Numbered from the stretch's first letter, positions 1-7,776 are shown. The stretch: DNA of 22,616 nucleotides from an uncultured Actinomyces sp. (GCA_915063485.1 CAJZDJ010000026.1:1-22616); one strand, 5' to 3'. Translations and numbers: made by a program. The notes: generated by a model from the sequence alone, not told the origin.

Positions 1-36
1 GTGGCGGCGCAAGCCCTTAAATACTTGCGCCGCCAC
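1..36. terminator. GC-rich 13-bp hairpin upstream of the tadE-like gene
   Basis: Positions 1-13 (GTGGCGGCGCAAG) are the exact reverse complement of 24-36, with a 10-nt loop. No T-run follows, so it is not a textbook intrinsic terminator. In actinobacterial Tad loci the abundant small pilin gene usually lies just upstream of the TadE-like gene. I infer that this hairpin lies 3' of that pilin gene, where it could stabilise or attenuate the transcript. The gene itself is outside the window. Confidence 0.5.
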
Positions 37-62
37 CACTCCCCAGGGTTTAGGTACGTGCT

Positions 63-103
63 GTGGGCGCAGGCGAGGCTGCGCCCACGCCTGCGCCGGC
101 AGG
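63..103. other. Two further hairpins in the tadE leader
   Basis: Positions 63-72 (GTGGGCGCAG) pair perfectly with 79-88 around a 6-nt loop. Directly after this, 90-94 (CCTGC) pair with 99-103 around GCCG. With the hairpin at 1-36 this makes three consecutive GC-rich stems between the upstream gene and the start at 125. They may serve as a processing or attenuation region; no function can be proven from sequence. Confidence 0.45.
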
Positions 104-124
104 GCTAGTCGCAGCTGCCAGGGC

Positions 125-421
125 ATGGTTACAGCTGAACTAGCCTTAACCTTGCCAGTAGTTATCGCAGTGCTAGCACTAGTGCTGGGCTTGGCTGCTG
201 TAGGTGTCAGGCAGGTGCGGGCAGTAGGCGCAGCCAATGCGGCGGCTAGAGCGCAGCTGGCCGGTGAGGATCCCTATGCGGCAGCGGCTAGGGCTTATGA
301 CGCGGCCCAAATCAGTGTCAGTGGAGAGTGTGTGCAGGCAAGTGTGCCACTGCCACCCATCCTAAACATGCTGGGTTGGACCATTCGGGCCACCGCCTGT
401 GCCCCTCGGGATAAGCCATGA
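125..421 (+). CDS. TadE-like pseudopilin/assembly protein of the Tad locus
   Basis: A 98-residue protein with one N-terminal hydrophobic helix (about residues 6-28) right after the motif VTAELA. This is the TadE-type class III signal, with the key Glu at residue 5. A small extracytoplasmic part follows, with two cysteines (C69, C92) that could form a disulfide. TadE-like proteins act in assembly of type IVc Flp pili at the membrane. The start is uncertain: the Met sits where homologues often have Gly-Ser inside a longer leader, the frame is open upstream, but no in-frame ATG, GTG or TTG is found there, and the AGGG before the ATG is too close to be a good ribosome-binding site. The stop overlaps the next start (ATGA), which implies coupled translation with the following TadE-like gene. 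Confidence 0.8.
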   Translation: MVTAELALTLPVVIAVLALVLGLAAVGVRQVRAVGAANAAARAQLAGEDPYAAAARAYDAAQISVSGECVQASVPLPPILNMLGWTIRATACAPRDKP

Positions 422-810
422 ATCAGCCTTGTCAAAGTAAAGCCCGCAGCTGGGAGCAGGGCTCGGGCACGGTATTGTCACTGGCTTTAATTGCTTTAGC
501 GCTGCTGCTTTCTGGGGTGATCGCCCTGGTGGCAGCGGCCTATAGTGGCGCCGCTAAAGCTCAAAGCGCGGCTGACCTGGCCGCCCTGGCTGGTGCTCAA
601 GCACTTAATGATCCACTAGCTGCCGGTGGGGCGCAGCCTTGCCAACAAGCCGGCAGGGTTGCTAGCGACAATCAAGCTAGCCTCAAGCAATGCCTAATCG
701 AGGGTCAAGACCTGATAGTGCGGGTATCAAGGCCGCTAAATCTTGGGCCTTGGCAGCTAGTTGCTAACGCTGCTGCTAAGGCCGGCCCAGACCCAAACCA
801 ACAGCCCTAA
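418..810 (+). CDS. Rv3654c-like TadE-type protein (helicase/secretion neighbourhood family)
   Basis: A 130-residue protein with a short charged N-terminus, a Gly-Ser-Gly-Thr motif, a hydrophobic helix at about residues 18-42, and the motif AADLAALAGA at 51-60. This is the usual layout of the small TadE-like proteins that end actinobacterial Tad loci, including Mycobacterium tuberculosis Rv3654c. C75 and C92 lie in the part predicted to be outside the membrane. It starts inside the stop codon of the preceding TadE-like gene (ATGA). It is probably the last gene of the pilus operon, since the next gene starts more than 200 bp away. The exact role of this subfamily in pilus assembly is not settled. 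Confidence 0.82.
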   Translation: MNQPCQSKARSWEQGSGTVLSLALIALALLLSGVIALVAAAYSGAAKAQSAADLAALAGAQALNDPLAAGGAQPCQQAGRVASDNQASLKQCLIEGQDLIVRVSRPLNLGPWQLVANAAAKAGPDPNQQP

Positions 811-1041
811 CGACATAAACGCTGGCTGTAAGTGGCTACCTAAACATACAGACGTACAGGATGGATATTTATAGGTGATTGAGTGTATGGGTAAAGCTCT
901 GATATGCTGACAAATGCGGGCGTTGCGCAACATTTTTGGGTGCCAATCTCTCTTGATTGATGCCAGATACGAGACTGTGTTTGTTGCGATGTTGATGAGA
1001 AATCAAAAGCTTCCGCATAAATAATACGATGGAGTGGAATT
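801..1041. other. Intergenic spacer with a weak hairpin and a GTTGCGCAAC palindrome
   Basis: After the TadE-like gene there is a weak 6-bp hairpin (801-806 with 824-829) without a T-run. A perfect 10-bp palindrome GTTGCGCAAC lies at 922-931 and could be an operator. The stretch 1016-1027 is AT-rich and may hold the promoter of the GlsB-type gene, but I could not find a convincing -35/-10 pair. No coding region is credible here. Confidence 0.35.
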
Positions 1042-1281
1042 TTGATCTGGTCAATTATTGTTGGCGGCTTTATAGGTTTTGTCGCAGGTGCGATTACTAG
1101 AAAAGGCGGCTCGATGGGGATAGTCTCCAACGTTGTCGCAGGTTTGATAGGCTCTGTTGTGGGTCAAAAACTGTTGGGCACCTGGGGGCCAACTCTGGCT
1201 GGTATGGCTTTAATTCCCTCTATCTTGGGTGCAGTAATTGTTATCGCTATAGTCGCATTATTCTTTGGGGGAAAATCCTAA
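1042..1281 (+). CDS. GlsB/YeaQ/YmgE family small stress membrane protein
   Basis: A 79-residue, very hydrophobic, Gly-rich protein with three predicted membrane segments (about residues 2-19, 26-45 and 52-76). The pattern of Gly-rich helices with a short basic loop (TRKGGS) after the first helix is typical of the GlsB/YeaQ/YmgE family (transglycosylase-associated protein family), which is usually 80-85 residues. The start is TTG, chosen because GGAG at 1031-1034 sits seven bases upstream. It is followed after 60 bp by a CsbD-family gene; the two families are often stress-induced in other bacteria. The molecular function of the family is unknown. Confidence 0.85.
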   Translation: MIWSIIVGGFIGFVAGAITRKGGSMGIVSNVVAGLIGSVVGQKLLGTWGPTLAGMALIPSILGAVIVIAIVALFFGGKS

Positions 1282-1307
1282 CAATTTTTCTCCAAAAATA
1301 TTATACT
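1278..1307 (+). promoter_or_regulatory. Candidate promoter for the csbD-like gene
   Basis: CTAACA at 1278-1283 matches four of six positions of a -35 box. TATACT at 1302-1307 is a good -10 box, with an 18-bp spacer. Transcription would start near 1314 and use the strong GGAG at 1331-1334. The -35 overlaps the stop of the upstream gene. This is a pattern match only. Confidence 0.4.
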
Positions 1308-1341
1308 AAAAGCTAACTGCCATCTAAAAAGGAGCATAGTT

Positions 1342-1545
1342 ATGTCGATCAAGGACAGTATCAACCAGGCCAAGGCTGAAGCCAAGGAAGTTGTGGGTAA
1401 GGTTACCGGCGACAAGAAGACGGAAGCTGAAGGCACTGCGGAAAAGTTCGCTGACAAGGTTAAGGGCGCTGTTGAGGACGTCAAGGACTCTGTAGAGGGC
1501 GCAATCGAAGGCGTTAAGAACGCCGTACACAAGGACGAGAAGTAA
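1342..1545 (+). CDS. CsbD family stress-response protein
   Basis: A 67-residue, highly charged, Lys/Glu/Ala-rich protein with no membrane segment. It matches the CsbD family in size and in its pattern: a start of the type MSIKDSINQAKAEAKEVVGKVTG, then repeated amphipathic stretches (KFADKVKGAVEDVKDSVEGAIEGVKNAV). CsbD belongs to the general stress regulon in Bacillus, but its biochemical role is unknown. The start has AAGGAG seven bases upstream. The codons are highly biased and GC-rich, which suggests strong expression. A candidate promoter lies just upstream and an intrinsic terminator downstream, so it may be transcribed alone or together with the GlsB-type gene. Confidence 0.88.
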   Translation: MSIKDSINQAKAEAKEVVGKVTGDKKTEAEGTAEKFADKVKGAVEDVKDSVEGAIEGVKNAVHKDEK

Positions 1546-1628
1546 TTTTCTAGCTCCTTACGCCGCTATAACCATTATTTTTCGGCACAAATGCCTGCCC
1601 GGTAAAATACTGGTATAACATAGCAATC

Positions 1629-1668
1629 AGAAAGCAGTAAGTTGTATAGCTTGCTGCTTTCTATTTTT
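1629..1668 (+). terminator. Intrinsic terminator after csbD-like gene
   Basis: A 13-bp stem (1629-1641 with 1650-1662, one G-T wobble) with an 8-nt loop is followed by ATTTTT at 1663-1668. The T-run is on the plus strand, so it serves the csbD-like transcript. The T-run reaches the stop codon of the convergent FUSC gene at 1667. Confidence 0.85.
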
Positions 1669-3490
1669 AGGCATCTGCCAGGTATAAGGCGCGCGCCAAG
1701 CCAACCCGTTTAGTTAGCGCGGCAGTATCAATATTGGTGGTTGAAAGCGGGGGTAGGTCGCGCACAAAATCACGTAGATTCTGCGCCGCCTGGGCAGCCG
1801 CCAGCTGGGCCTGTTGGGCCTGGCCGGCGCTAGATTTGCGCCATACAGAAGCCAACACGTCAAAACCAAACCGGGAAATTTCCCGCGATAACTCATGCCA
1901 GCCCACTAGGCTAGCGGCATCGTCGGCCCTGGCTCCAGCCAAAACCGTACCGGACTGAGACAGTTCAAAAGCTAGGTTGCGGCGGTGCGTAGAGGCCTGC
2001 AAAGTATCCACCTCGGCGCGAGCGGCGTCGTCGAGAACAGCCGTAATAGCCCGCAAAACCGCACGATATTGGCGCCGCACCAACAAAACCGGGGCATGGC
2101 GGCCTACCAGCCAAATCGCCAGTAGGGCCGTGGTTGCGCCCACCAAAGTCTCTAGTAGGCGATCGGCAAACAGTAGTGAAGTGGAGTAGTGGGCAGTGGG
2201 TGGCAGCATCTGCATCGAGTAGGTGGTGATAAAGAAAACCGCCACCGCATAGTTGCGCTGCGCCGTCAGGTTCATTCCCAGCAGGCAGATAAAAATAATT
2301 ACCAGCTTGGTCCACGGCTCCAGCCCCAGCGTCATTATTGCCAAAGCACTAATCAACCCCAGGCCGGTGCCAACTATGCGATGCAGTGCCCGCACTGACA
2401 TGTCCATGCGACTAGTGCCGTTTTGTAGCACGATCAGGGCACTAAGCACCGCCCAAGAAGTGTGTGCAGTTGGCGAAAAAAACATGGAGGTGGTGGCCAG
2501 TAGTACCGCAATCAGTGCCCGCACGGCCGTTAACCAAGGGCGAGAACCCTTATGGAAAGCCCGGCGTAGCAGGTAGCTTGGGCGAGGTCGGCCCAGGGGG
2601 GTGCGTAAAAAATGTGAGCCGGTGGCCTGATTTTGGGCGGGAAAAGACTCGCTTTGCAGCCCCAATACCAGGCGCCGATGCAGGCGACGCAGGCGCGAAT
2701 GCAGCTGACGTGAGGCGGCAGTGTGGGGGCGCTCGTTGGCGGTGTGGGCACTACGCAGGGTGTACCAGGCCTCATTCACCGCGCTATAGGCGGCTGAGCG
2801 TTGCGGCCCGCGCTCGTATTGGGGTTTGTCAAAGCTGGCTTCATATTCGGCGACGGCGGCCTCGGCGGTAGCGATAGCCTCGCGGGCAGGGGAGTTGGGG
2901 TGCCAGGCAATCAAGGCAATCGAGGTTAAGGCGGCAAACAAGAACGCCAAGGAGTTAACCGAAACGATTGTTTCTAGTGCGCTTGAATGGGTGGAGGCCA
3001 TGTAAGTCCCATAGGCCCCGGCGAACACCGTGTTTGTAGGCCCTGGTGGGCCCACCATTAGGGCATGCCACACCCATACAGTCGAAAAAGTCATGGCCGT
3101 AATTAACGGGGGCAAAAGCCAAGGGTAAGGGGCTGCGTACCAACCTAAGAAGAAAAACCCTAGGGAGACCAGGGCGTTAATGACCATAGAGACGGTGCGT
3201 CGTCGTAGTGGCTCCTCACGCCCAACATTGGCGCACTGGGCCCCGAGCAAACCCAAAGTAGCCTGGGAAGGCCCCAGAATTAGGGCGCAGCCAAGTAGTC
3301 CGACGCATACAGTGGCAGTCCAACGCGCAGCACGGTGCCAGCTAGGGCCGGAGTTAATGGCGGTTAGTGAAGACCAAAACCAGTGGTGTCCACGCCTTAG
3401 TTTCCGGCATGAGGCTAGCCAGGCAGCTGGCAGTGAGTTTGGTGGTGAGGGGGAGTCTTTGGCTGGGCCCACGAGCTCAGGATAGGACAT
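1667..3490 (-). CDS. FUSC family membrane protein (putative aromatic-compound exporter)
   Basis: A 607-residue protein with two membrane blocks separated by a soluble helical part. The first block spans about residues 57-195. The linker at about 200-310 is charged and helical. The second block (about 318-465) has the FUSC signatures: ALHRIVGTGLGL at 368-379 and DRLLETLVGA at 443-452. A cytoplasmic helical tail follows to the end. FUSC-type proteins resemble the AaeB and fusaric-acid resistance transporters; the true substrate is unknown. The frame is open further upstream (to 3643), but that part overlaps the HAIR operators and dnaK leader, so the ATG at 3490 is preferred. No clear ribosome-binding site is seen there. 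It is divergent from dnaK. Confidence 0.8.
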   Translation of the reverse strand: MSYPELVGPAKDSPSPPNSLPAAWLASCRKLRRGHHWFWSSLTAINSGPSWHRAARWTATVCVGLLGCALILGPSQATLGLLGAQCANVGREEPLRRRTVSMVINALVSLGFFFLGWYAAPYPWLLPPLITAMTFSTVWVWHALMVGPPGPTNTVFAGAYGTYMASTHSSALETIVSVNSLAFLFAALTSIALIAWHPNSPAREAIATAEAAVAEYEASFDKPQYERGPQRSAAYSAVNEAWYTLRSAHTANERPHTAASRQLHSRLRRLHRRLVLGLQSESFPAQNQATGSHFLRTPLGRPRPSYLLRRAFHKGSRPWLTAVRALIAVLLATTSMFFSPTAHTSWAVLSALIVLQNGTSRMDMSVRALHRIVGTGLGLISALAIMTLGLEPWTKLVIIFICLLGMNLTAQRNYAVAVFFITTYSMQMLPPTAHYSTSLLFADRLLETLVGATTALLAIWLVGRHAPVLLVRRQYRAVLRAITAVLDDAARAEVDTLQASTHRRNLAFELSQSGTVLAGARADDAASLVGWHELSREISRFGFDVLASVWRKSSAGQAQQAQLAAAQAAQNLRDFVRDLPPLSTTNIDTAALTKRVGLARALYLADA

Positions 3491-3548
3491 AAAGTTTAAA
3501 GTGTGCCAGCTCACATCAAATAGTGGGAATGATTCACCCCCTAGCAAA

Positions 3549-3569
3549 GTTGAGCTAGGTGGACTCAAG
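3549..3569. promoter_or_regulatory. HAIR element 1 (HspR operator)
   Basis: GTTGAGC, 7 bases, ACTCAAG. It matches the HAIR consensus CTTGAGT-N7-ACTCAAG in 12 of 14 positions. The sequence match is direct; binding by the HspR encoded at the end of the downstream operon is inferred from Streptomyces and Mycobacterium. Confidence 0.82.
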
Positions 3570-3575
3570 AAGAGA

Positions 3576-3596
3576 GTTGACAGGTACTGACTCAAC
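3576..3596. promoter_or_regulatory. HAIR element 2 (HspR operator) overlapping the dnaK promoter
   Basis: GTTGACA, 7 bases, ACTCAAC. The core TTGA...TCAA keeps the HAIR spacing. It lies 27 bp after element 1 and covers the -35 box and most of the spacer of the candidate dnaK promoter, so bound HspR would block RNA polymerase. More CTTGA half-sites follow at 3596-3600 and 3604-3608. Confidence 0.7.
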
Positions 3597-3605
3597 TTGA
3601 ATACT
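3577..3605 (+). promoter_or_regulatory. Candidate vegetative promoter of the dnaK operon
   Basis: TTGACA at 3577-3582 is a perfect -35 box. AATACT at 3600-3605 is a fair -10 box with a 17-bp spacer. The mRNA would start near 3612 and carry the ribosome-binding site AAGGAG at 3635-3640. The overlap with HAIR element 2 supports repression by HspR. Confidence 0.65.
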
Positions 3606-3649
3606 TGAGTAAAGACATTACAGACAGAACAAACAAGGAGCACAAACTT

Positions 3650-5536
3650 ATGGCACGCGCTGTGGGTATTGACCTAGGAACCACTAACTCTGCTATCTCC
3701 GTCCTTGAAGGCGGGGAGCCCACCATCATCCCTAACGCTGAAGGCGGCCGCACTACCCCTTCAGTAGTAGCTTTCTCCAAGGCCACCGGCCCTGACGCCA
3801 AGCCCGAGATTCTGGTTGGCAACATTGCCAAGCGTCAGGCAGTCACCAACGTTGACCGCACCATCTCCTCCGTCAAGCGCCACATGGGTACTGACTGGAA
3901 GGTAAACATTGACGGCAAGGACTACAACGCCCAGCAGATTTCGGCCTTCATCCTGGCCAAGCTAAAGGCCGACGCCGAAGCTTACCTGGGTGAGCCCGTC
4001 ACCAACGCGGTTATCACCGTCCCCGCCTACTTCAACGACGCTCAGCGTCAGGCCACCAAGGATGCCGGTACCATTGCCGGCCTCAAGGTTGACCGTATCG
4101 TCAACGAGCCCACCGCAGCCGCCCTGGCTTACGGCCTTGAAAAGGGTAAGGAAGACGAACTCATCTTGGTATTCGACCTCGGTGGCGGTACCTTCGACGT
4201 CTCCCTGCTTGAGGTTGGTAAGGACGACGACGGCTTCTCCACCATTCAGGTGCGCGCCACTGCCGGTGACAACCGCCTCGGTGGTGACGACTGGGACGAC
4301 CGTATCGTCAAGTGGCTGATCGACCGTGTAAAGTCCAACACCGGTGTAGACCTGTCCAAGGACAAGATCGCCATGCAGCGTCTACGTGACGCCGCTGAAC
4401 AGGCCAAGAAGGAACTGTCCAGCGCCATGAGCACCACCATCAACCAGCAGTACCTATCCATGGGCCCCGACGGCACCCCGATCCACCTGGACGAGAAGCT
4501 AACCCGCGCCCAGTTCGAGGAAATGACTGCTGACCTGCTAGAGCGCACCAAGCTGCCGTTCCACAAGGTAATCGAGGACGCCGGCGTAAAGCTCAGCGAC
4601 ATTGACCACGTGGTGCTGGTGGGTGGTTCCACCCGTATGCCCGCCGTCAGCGACGTTGTCCGCCAGCTGACCGGTGGCAAGGAGCCCAACAAGGGCGTTA
4701 ACCCCGACGAGGTTGTGGCCGTTGGTGCCGCACTGCAGGCCGGTGTTATCCAGGGTGACCGCAAGGACGTGCTGCTGATCGACGTGACCCCGCTGTCCCT
4801 GGGTATCGAAACCAAGGGTGGCATCATGACCAAGCTGATCGAGCGTAACACCGCCATCCCGGCTCAGCGCAGCGAGATCTTCTCCACCGCTGAAGACAAC
4901 CAGCCTTCCGTGCTGATCCAGGTCTACCAGGGTGAGCGTGAGTTCGCCCGTGACAACAAGCCGCTGGGCACCTTCGAGCTGACTGGTATCGCCCCGGCCC
5001 CGCACGGTGTGCCCCAGATCGAGGTTTCCTTCGACATCGACGCCAACGGCATCGTGCACGTGTCCGCTAAGGACAAGGGCACCGGCAAGGAGCAGTCCAT
5101 GACCATCTCCGGTGGCAGCGCCCTGCCCAAGGAGGACATCGACCGCATGATCAAGGAAGCCGAAGCTCACGCCGCCGAGGACAAGAAGCGTCGCGAAGAG
5201 GCTGAGACCCGCAACGCCGCTGAGCAGCAGGCCTACGCCATCGAGAAGCTACTGCGCGAGAACAAGGACAAGCTGCCCGAGGACGTCCACTCCGAGGTTT
5301 CCGCAGCTGTTGACGAGCTGAAGAAGTCCCTTGAGGGCGACGACATCAACGCCGTACGCACCGCTCAGGACAAGCTCAACGAGGTAGGCCAGAAGATCGG
5401 TCAGGCCCTGTACGCCTCCGAGCAGGCTGGTCCCGCTGCTGGCAGTGGTTTCCCCGGCGCCTCCGCTGGCTCGCAGCCCAAGGCCGACGACGACATCGTT
5501 GACGCCGAAATCGTTGATGACGAGGAAAACAAGTGA
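3650..5536 (+). CDS. dnaK: Molecular chaperone DnaK (Hsp70)
   Basis: A 628-residue Hsp70. The ATPase domain begins with [16 protein letters not shown] (phosphate-1 loop); it contains [16 protein letters not shown] (phosphate-2) and [13 protein letters not shown] (adenosine loop). The substrate-binding domain begins at about [14 protein letters not shown]. The helical lid and an acidic tail ([16 protein letters not shown]) end the protein, as is usual for bacterial DnaK. The start is ATG 3650, not the in-frame TTG at 3605, because homologues start at this Met and AAGGAG lies nine bases upstream. It refolds proteins in the cytoplasm with DnaJ and GrpE. The stop overlaps the grpE start (GTGA). 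Codons are strongly biased, fitting high expression. Confidence 0.98.
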   Translation: MARAVGIDLGTTNSAISVLEGGEPTIIPNAEGGRTTPSVVAFSKATGPDAKPEILVGNIAKRQAVTNVDRTISSVKRHMGTDWKVNIDGKDYNAQQISAFILAKLKADAEAYLGEPVTNAVITVPAYFNDAQRQATKDAGTIAGLKVDRIVNEPTAAALAYGLEKGKEDELILVFDLGGGTFDVSLLEVGKDDDGFSTIQVRATAGDNRLGGDDWDDRIVKWLIDRVKSNTGVDLSKDKIAMQRLRDAAEQAKKELSSAMSTTINQQYLSMGPDGTPIHLDEKLTRAQFEEMTADLLERTKLPFHKVIEDAGVKLSDIDHVVLVGGSTRMPAVSDVVRQLTGGKEPNKGVNPDEVVAVGAALQAGVIQGDRKDVLLIDVTPLSLGIETKGGIMTKLIERNTAIPAQRSEIFSTAEDNQPSVLIQVYQGEREFARDNKPLGTFELTGIAPAPHGVPQIEVSFDIDANGIVHVSAKDKGTGKEQSMTISGGSALPKEDIDRMIKEAEAHAAEDKKRREEAETRNAAEQQAYAIEKLLRENKDKLPEDVHSEVSAAVDELKKSLEGDDINAVRTAQDKLNEVGQKIGQALYASEQAGPAAGSGFPGASAGSQPKADDDIVDAEIVDDEENK

Positions 5537-6165
5537 GCACTGAGCCCTCAAACGAGGACCTACAGGCCCTAGCTGACCAGGTTAACGAGGCCTTCGCTGA
5601 GGCTGACGTAACCGACGCCGTCGACGCCGCCAACCAGGCCGCCCAGGACGCGGCTGACGCGGCCCAAGACGCAGCCGACGCCGCCCAGGAGGCGGCCGAG
5701 GCCGGTCAGGTCACTGCCCAGGAGTTACAGGTCAAGCTAGACGAAACCACGGACCAGCTGGCCCGTGCCCACGCTGACCTGTACAACCTGCAGCAGGAGT
5801 ACAACGCCTATGTGCGTCGCTCTCGCGAACAGGCTGCCTCTCACCGCGAAGCCGGTGCCCAGCAGGTCACTGAAGCACTAATCCCGGTCTTGGATGAGAT
5901 CGAACTAGCCCGCCAACACGGGGACCTGGTTGGTTCCTTTGAAGCGGTGGGCAGCAAAATTGAGAACATCTTGAAAGACAAGTTCTCACTTACCCGCTTT
6001 GGCCAGGCCGGGGACGTATTCGACCCCAACCTGCATGAAGCCCTGATGGCAGTGGATTCTACTGAAGTCACCGAACCTACGGTGAACCTGGTGATCCAGC
6101 CCGGTTACATGCTCGGCGAGCGCGTGGTCCGCCATGCTCGCGTGCAGGTCGCCAACCCGGCCTAA
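5533..6165 (+). CDS. grpE: GrpE nucleotide exchange factor
   Basis: A 210-residue protein that opens the DnaK nucleotide cleft. The N-terminal 60 residues are Ala/Asp/Gln-rich and probably disordered or helical. A long helix follows (about 61-100), ending in [17 protein letters not shown]. The C-terminal beta domain has the family signature around [17 protein letters not shown] and ends [13 protein letters not shown]. The start is GTG inside the dnaK stop (GTGA), so translation is probably coupled to dnaK. The N-terminal part holds a perfect-length 21-bp tandem repeat. The next gene in the operon, dnaJ, lies 141 bp away across a strong hairpin. Confidence 0.96.
   Translation: MSTEPSNEDLQALADQVNEAFAEADVTDAVDAANQAAQDAADAAQDAADAAQEAAEAGQVTAQELQVKLDETTDQLARAHADLYNLQQEYNAYVRRSREQAASHREAGAQQVTEALIPVLDEIELARQHGDLVGSFEAVGSKIENILKDKFSLTRFGQAGDVFDPNLHEALMAVDSTEVTEPTVNLVIQPGYMLGERVVRHARVQVANPA
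5641..5703 (+). repeat. Three 21-bp tandem repeats inside grpE
   Basis: Three imperfect copies (5641-5661, 5662-5682, 5683-5703) encode [14 protein letters not shown] and AQEAAEA. Each copy starts with GCCCA. Because the unit is a multiple of three, copy-number changes would keep the frame and only lengthen the Ala-rich arm. Confidence 0.85.
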
Positions 6166-6180
6166 GCACCATGCAAATAA

Positions 6181-6214
6181 CGACGGCGCAGGTGAGCTTT
6201 TACCTGCGCCGTCG
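6181..6214 (+). terminator. Strong hairpin between grpE and dnaJ
   Basis: A perfect 13-bp stem (6181-6193, CGACGGCGCAGGT, with 6202-6214) has an 8-nt loop. What follows is A-rich (CTATAAAAAATAAAG) and not T-rich, so it may not terminate fully. It could set the ratio of dnaK-grpE to dnaJ-hspR mRNA by attenuation, processing or 3'-end protection. Confidence 0.6.
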
Positions 6215-6306
6215 CTATAAAAAATAAAGTCGCTAAAGAAAAAAGCGGAAACCAAAAAAGAAACTATTAATGACTTTCCCCTTATTTAGGAGGTGGGGAC
6301 CACATT

Positions 6307-7317
6307 ATGGCCAGTCAAGACTGGATGACTAAGGATTTTTACGCGGTACTAGGCGTTGCTAAAGACGCTGACGCCACCGCCATCAAGAAGGCTTACCGCA
6401 AGCTAGCCAGGCAGTACCACCCGGATCGTAACGCTGACAATCCCGAGGCTGCGAAGAAGTTCAAAGAGGTCAGCGAGGCCTATGCGGTGCTCTCTAATGA
6501 GCAAGACCGCAAGCAATATGATGCTATCCGTTCCATGGCTGGTGGCGGTGCGCGCTTCACCTCCGGTTCAGGTGGGGCCAACGCAGGCTTTAATGACCTG
6601 TTTGGCTCCATGTTTGGTGGTGGCGCAGGCTCAGGCGGTTTCGCTGGCGGCACGGCTGGCGCAGACATCAACATTGATGACCTGATGAAAATGTTCGGCG
6701 GCTACTCCTCGCCTACGCGTGGTCGCGACGGACGCCCTGGGCCTTTCAACTTCAGCTTCTCACGCCCCAAGCGCGGCCAGGACGTGGTTACCGACGCCAC
6801 GCTGGAATTCCGTGACGCCGTCAACGGCACCATGGTGGAAATTACTGCTGATGGGCGGGCTGTTAAGGTGCGTATCCCGGCGGGCGTTAAGGACGGGCAA
6901 AAGATCCGTCTGCGCGGTAAAGGCCGCCCCGGCACCGACGGCGGCGACGCCGGCGACATGGTGGTTAACATCAAGGTTCGCCCCCACCCGGTGTTTAAGC
7001 AGGATGGTAAAGACCTGCGCCTGAGTGTGCCGATCTCCCTGAAGGAAGCTGCCCTGGGCGGCATCGTTGAGGTACCTAACTTTGACGGCACTTTCAGCAA
7101 GATTAAGGTAAAGCCTGGCACGTCGTCGGGAAGTGTGGTACGACTGCGCGGAAAGGGTGCCCACACCCCCAAGGGCAACACTGACCTGCTAGCAACCTTG
7201 GAAGTTGCGGTACCTAAGCAGCTATCTGCCGAGGCCCGTAAGGCTCTGGAAGAATTCGACGCCGCCATGGGTGACGCCGACCCGCGCGCTAAGCTCAAAG
7301 AAGCGGTATCCAAGTGA
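6307..7317 (+). CDS. dnaJ: DnaJ co-chaperone without zinc finger (type II, CbpA-like layout)
   Basis: A 336-residue Hsp40. The J-domain covers about residues 10-72, with the catalytic HPD at 38-40. A Gly/Phe-rich region follows (about 75-150). The two C-terminal substrate-binding beta domains start at about GQDVVTDATLEF and include VRIPAGVKDGQKIRLRGKG and VPISLKEAALGG. The four CxxCxGxG zinc motifs of classical DnaJ are absent, so this is a type II protein. The start ATG has AGGAGGTGG at 6288-6296, an unusually long 13 bases from the end of GGAGG. MASQDWMTKDFYAVLGV fits the usual actinobacterial N-terminus. The stop overlaps the hspR start (GTGA). Confidence 0.95.
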   Translation: MASQDWMTKDFYAVLGVAKDADATAIKKAYRKLARQYHPDRNADNPEAAKKFKEVSEAYAVLSNEQDRKQYDAIRSMAGGGARFTSGSGGANAGFNDLFGSMFGGGAGSGGFAGGTAGADINIDDLMKMFGGYSSPTRGRDGRPGPFNFSFSRPKRGQDVVTDATLEFRDAVNGTMVEITADGRAVKVRIPAGVKDGQKIRLRGKGRPGTDGGDAGDMVVNIKVRPHPVFKQDGKDLRLSVPISLKEAALGGIVEVPNFDGTFSKIKVKPGTSSGSVVRLRGKGAHTPKGNTDLLATLEVAVPKQLSAEARKALEEFDAAMGDADPRAKLKEAVSK

Positions 7318-7712
7318 AACGCCGTGGCCAGGGGATCGGCTCACTAGAGCCTGACGCCTACCACCGGGCCGTATATGTGGTGTCTGCGGCCGCACAAATG
7401 GCCGGGATGCACCCACAAACGCTGCGCCAATATGACCGCTTGGGTTTAGTTAGTCCCAAGCGGTCACGCGGGCGTGGACGGCGTTACTCCTATAGCGACG
7501 TCGAAAAACTGCGCTATATCCAAACCCTCAGCCAAGCTGGAATTAACTTAGAGGGGATCCGCCGGATTTTGCTGCTCGAAGAGCAAAACGCTGCCCTACA
7601 GGCAGAAAATCGCATTTTGCGTTGGCGTATTAACGCAGGTGCGCGCGTTTTTGCGGCGGGTAGTGATGGTGAAGTACAAGTCACTGTGCAACGCGGATCC
7701 AGACGAAACTAA
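7314..7712 (+). CDS. hspR: HspR, MerR-type heat-shock repressor
   Basis: A 132-residue protein with a MerR-type winged helix-turn-helix at about residues 21-59 (VVSAAAQMAGMHPQTLRQYDRLG) and the HspR wing R-S-R-G-R-G-R-R-Y-S. A short coiled-coil dimer helix follows at about 80-105. HspR binds HAIR elements and in Streptomyces needs DnaK as co-repressor. Two HAIR elements lie in front of dnaK at 3549-3596, so autoregulation of the whole operon is the natural reading. The start is GTG inside the dnaJ stop, implying coupled translation. The tail after residue 105 is basic and not recognised as a domain. Confidence 0.95.
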   Translation: MKRRGQGIGSLEPDAYHRAVYVVSAAAQMAGMHPQTLRQYDRLGLVSPKRSRGRGRRYSYSDVEKLRYIQTLSQAGINLEGIRRILLLEEQNAALQAENRILRWRINAGARVFAAGSDGEVQVTVQRGSRRN

Positions 7713-7744
7713 GGTTTTCGAGTTAGGCTAAGGGGGAGTCCATC

Positions 7745-7776
7745 AGGGCTAACCCATAACTGGGTGTTAAAAGCCC
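7745..7776 (+). terminator. Bulged hairpin after hspR
   Basis: AGGGCT (7745-7750) pairs with AGCCCT (7771-7776), and inside this AACCC (7751-7755) pairs with GGG..TT (7762-7768) with a small bulge. No T-run follows. It could end the chaperone operon weakly or be the leader of the next gene, whose start is at 7806. Confidence 0.4.

Noticed and set aside
3491..3643. N-terminal extension of the FUSC protein
   Set aside because: It overlaps the HAIR elements and the dnaK leader and is not membrane- or family-like. The ATG at 3490 is the simpler start, although it lacks a clear ribosome-binding site.
3605..3649. TTG start adding 15 residues to DnaK
   Set aside because: Homologues start at [12 protein letters not shown], and AAGGAG fits the ATG at 3650. 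The extra part overlaps the CTTGA half-sites and the promoter.
4246..5170. Long minus-strand open frames inside dnaK
   Set aside because: They are shadows of the strongly codon-biased dnaK gene and lack any family resemblance.
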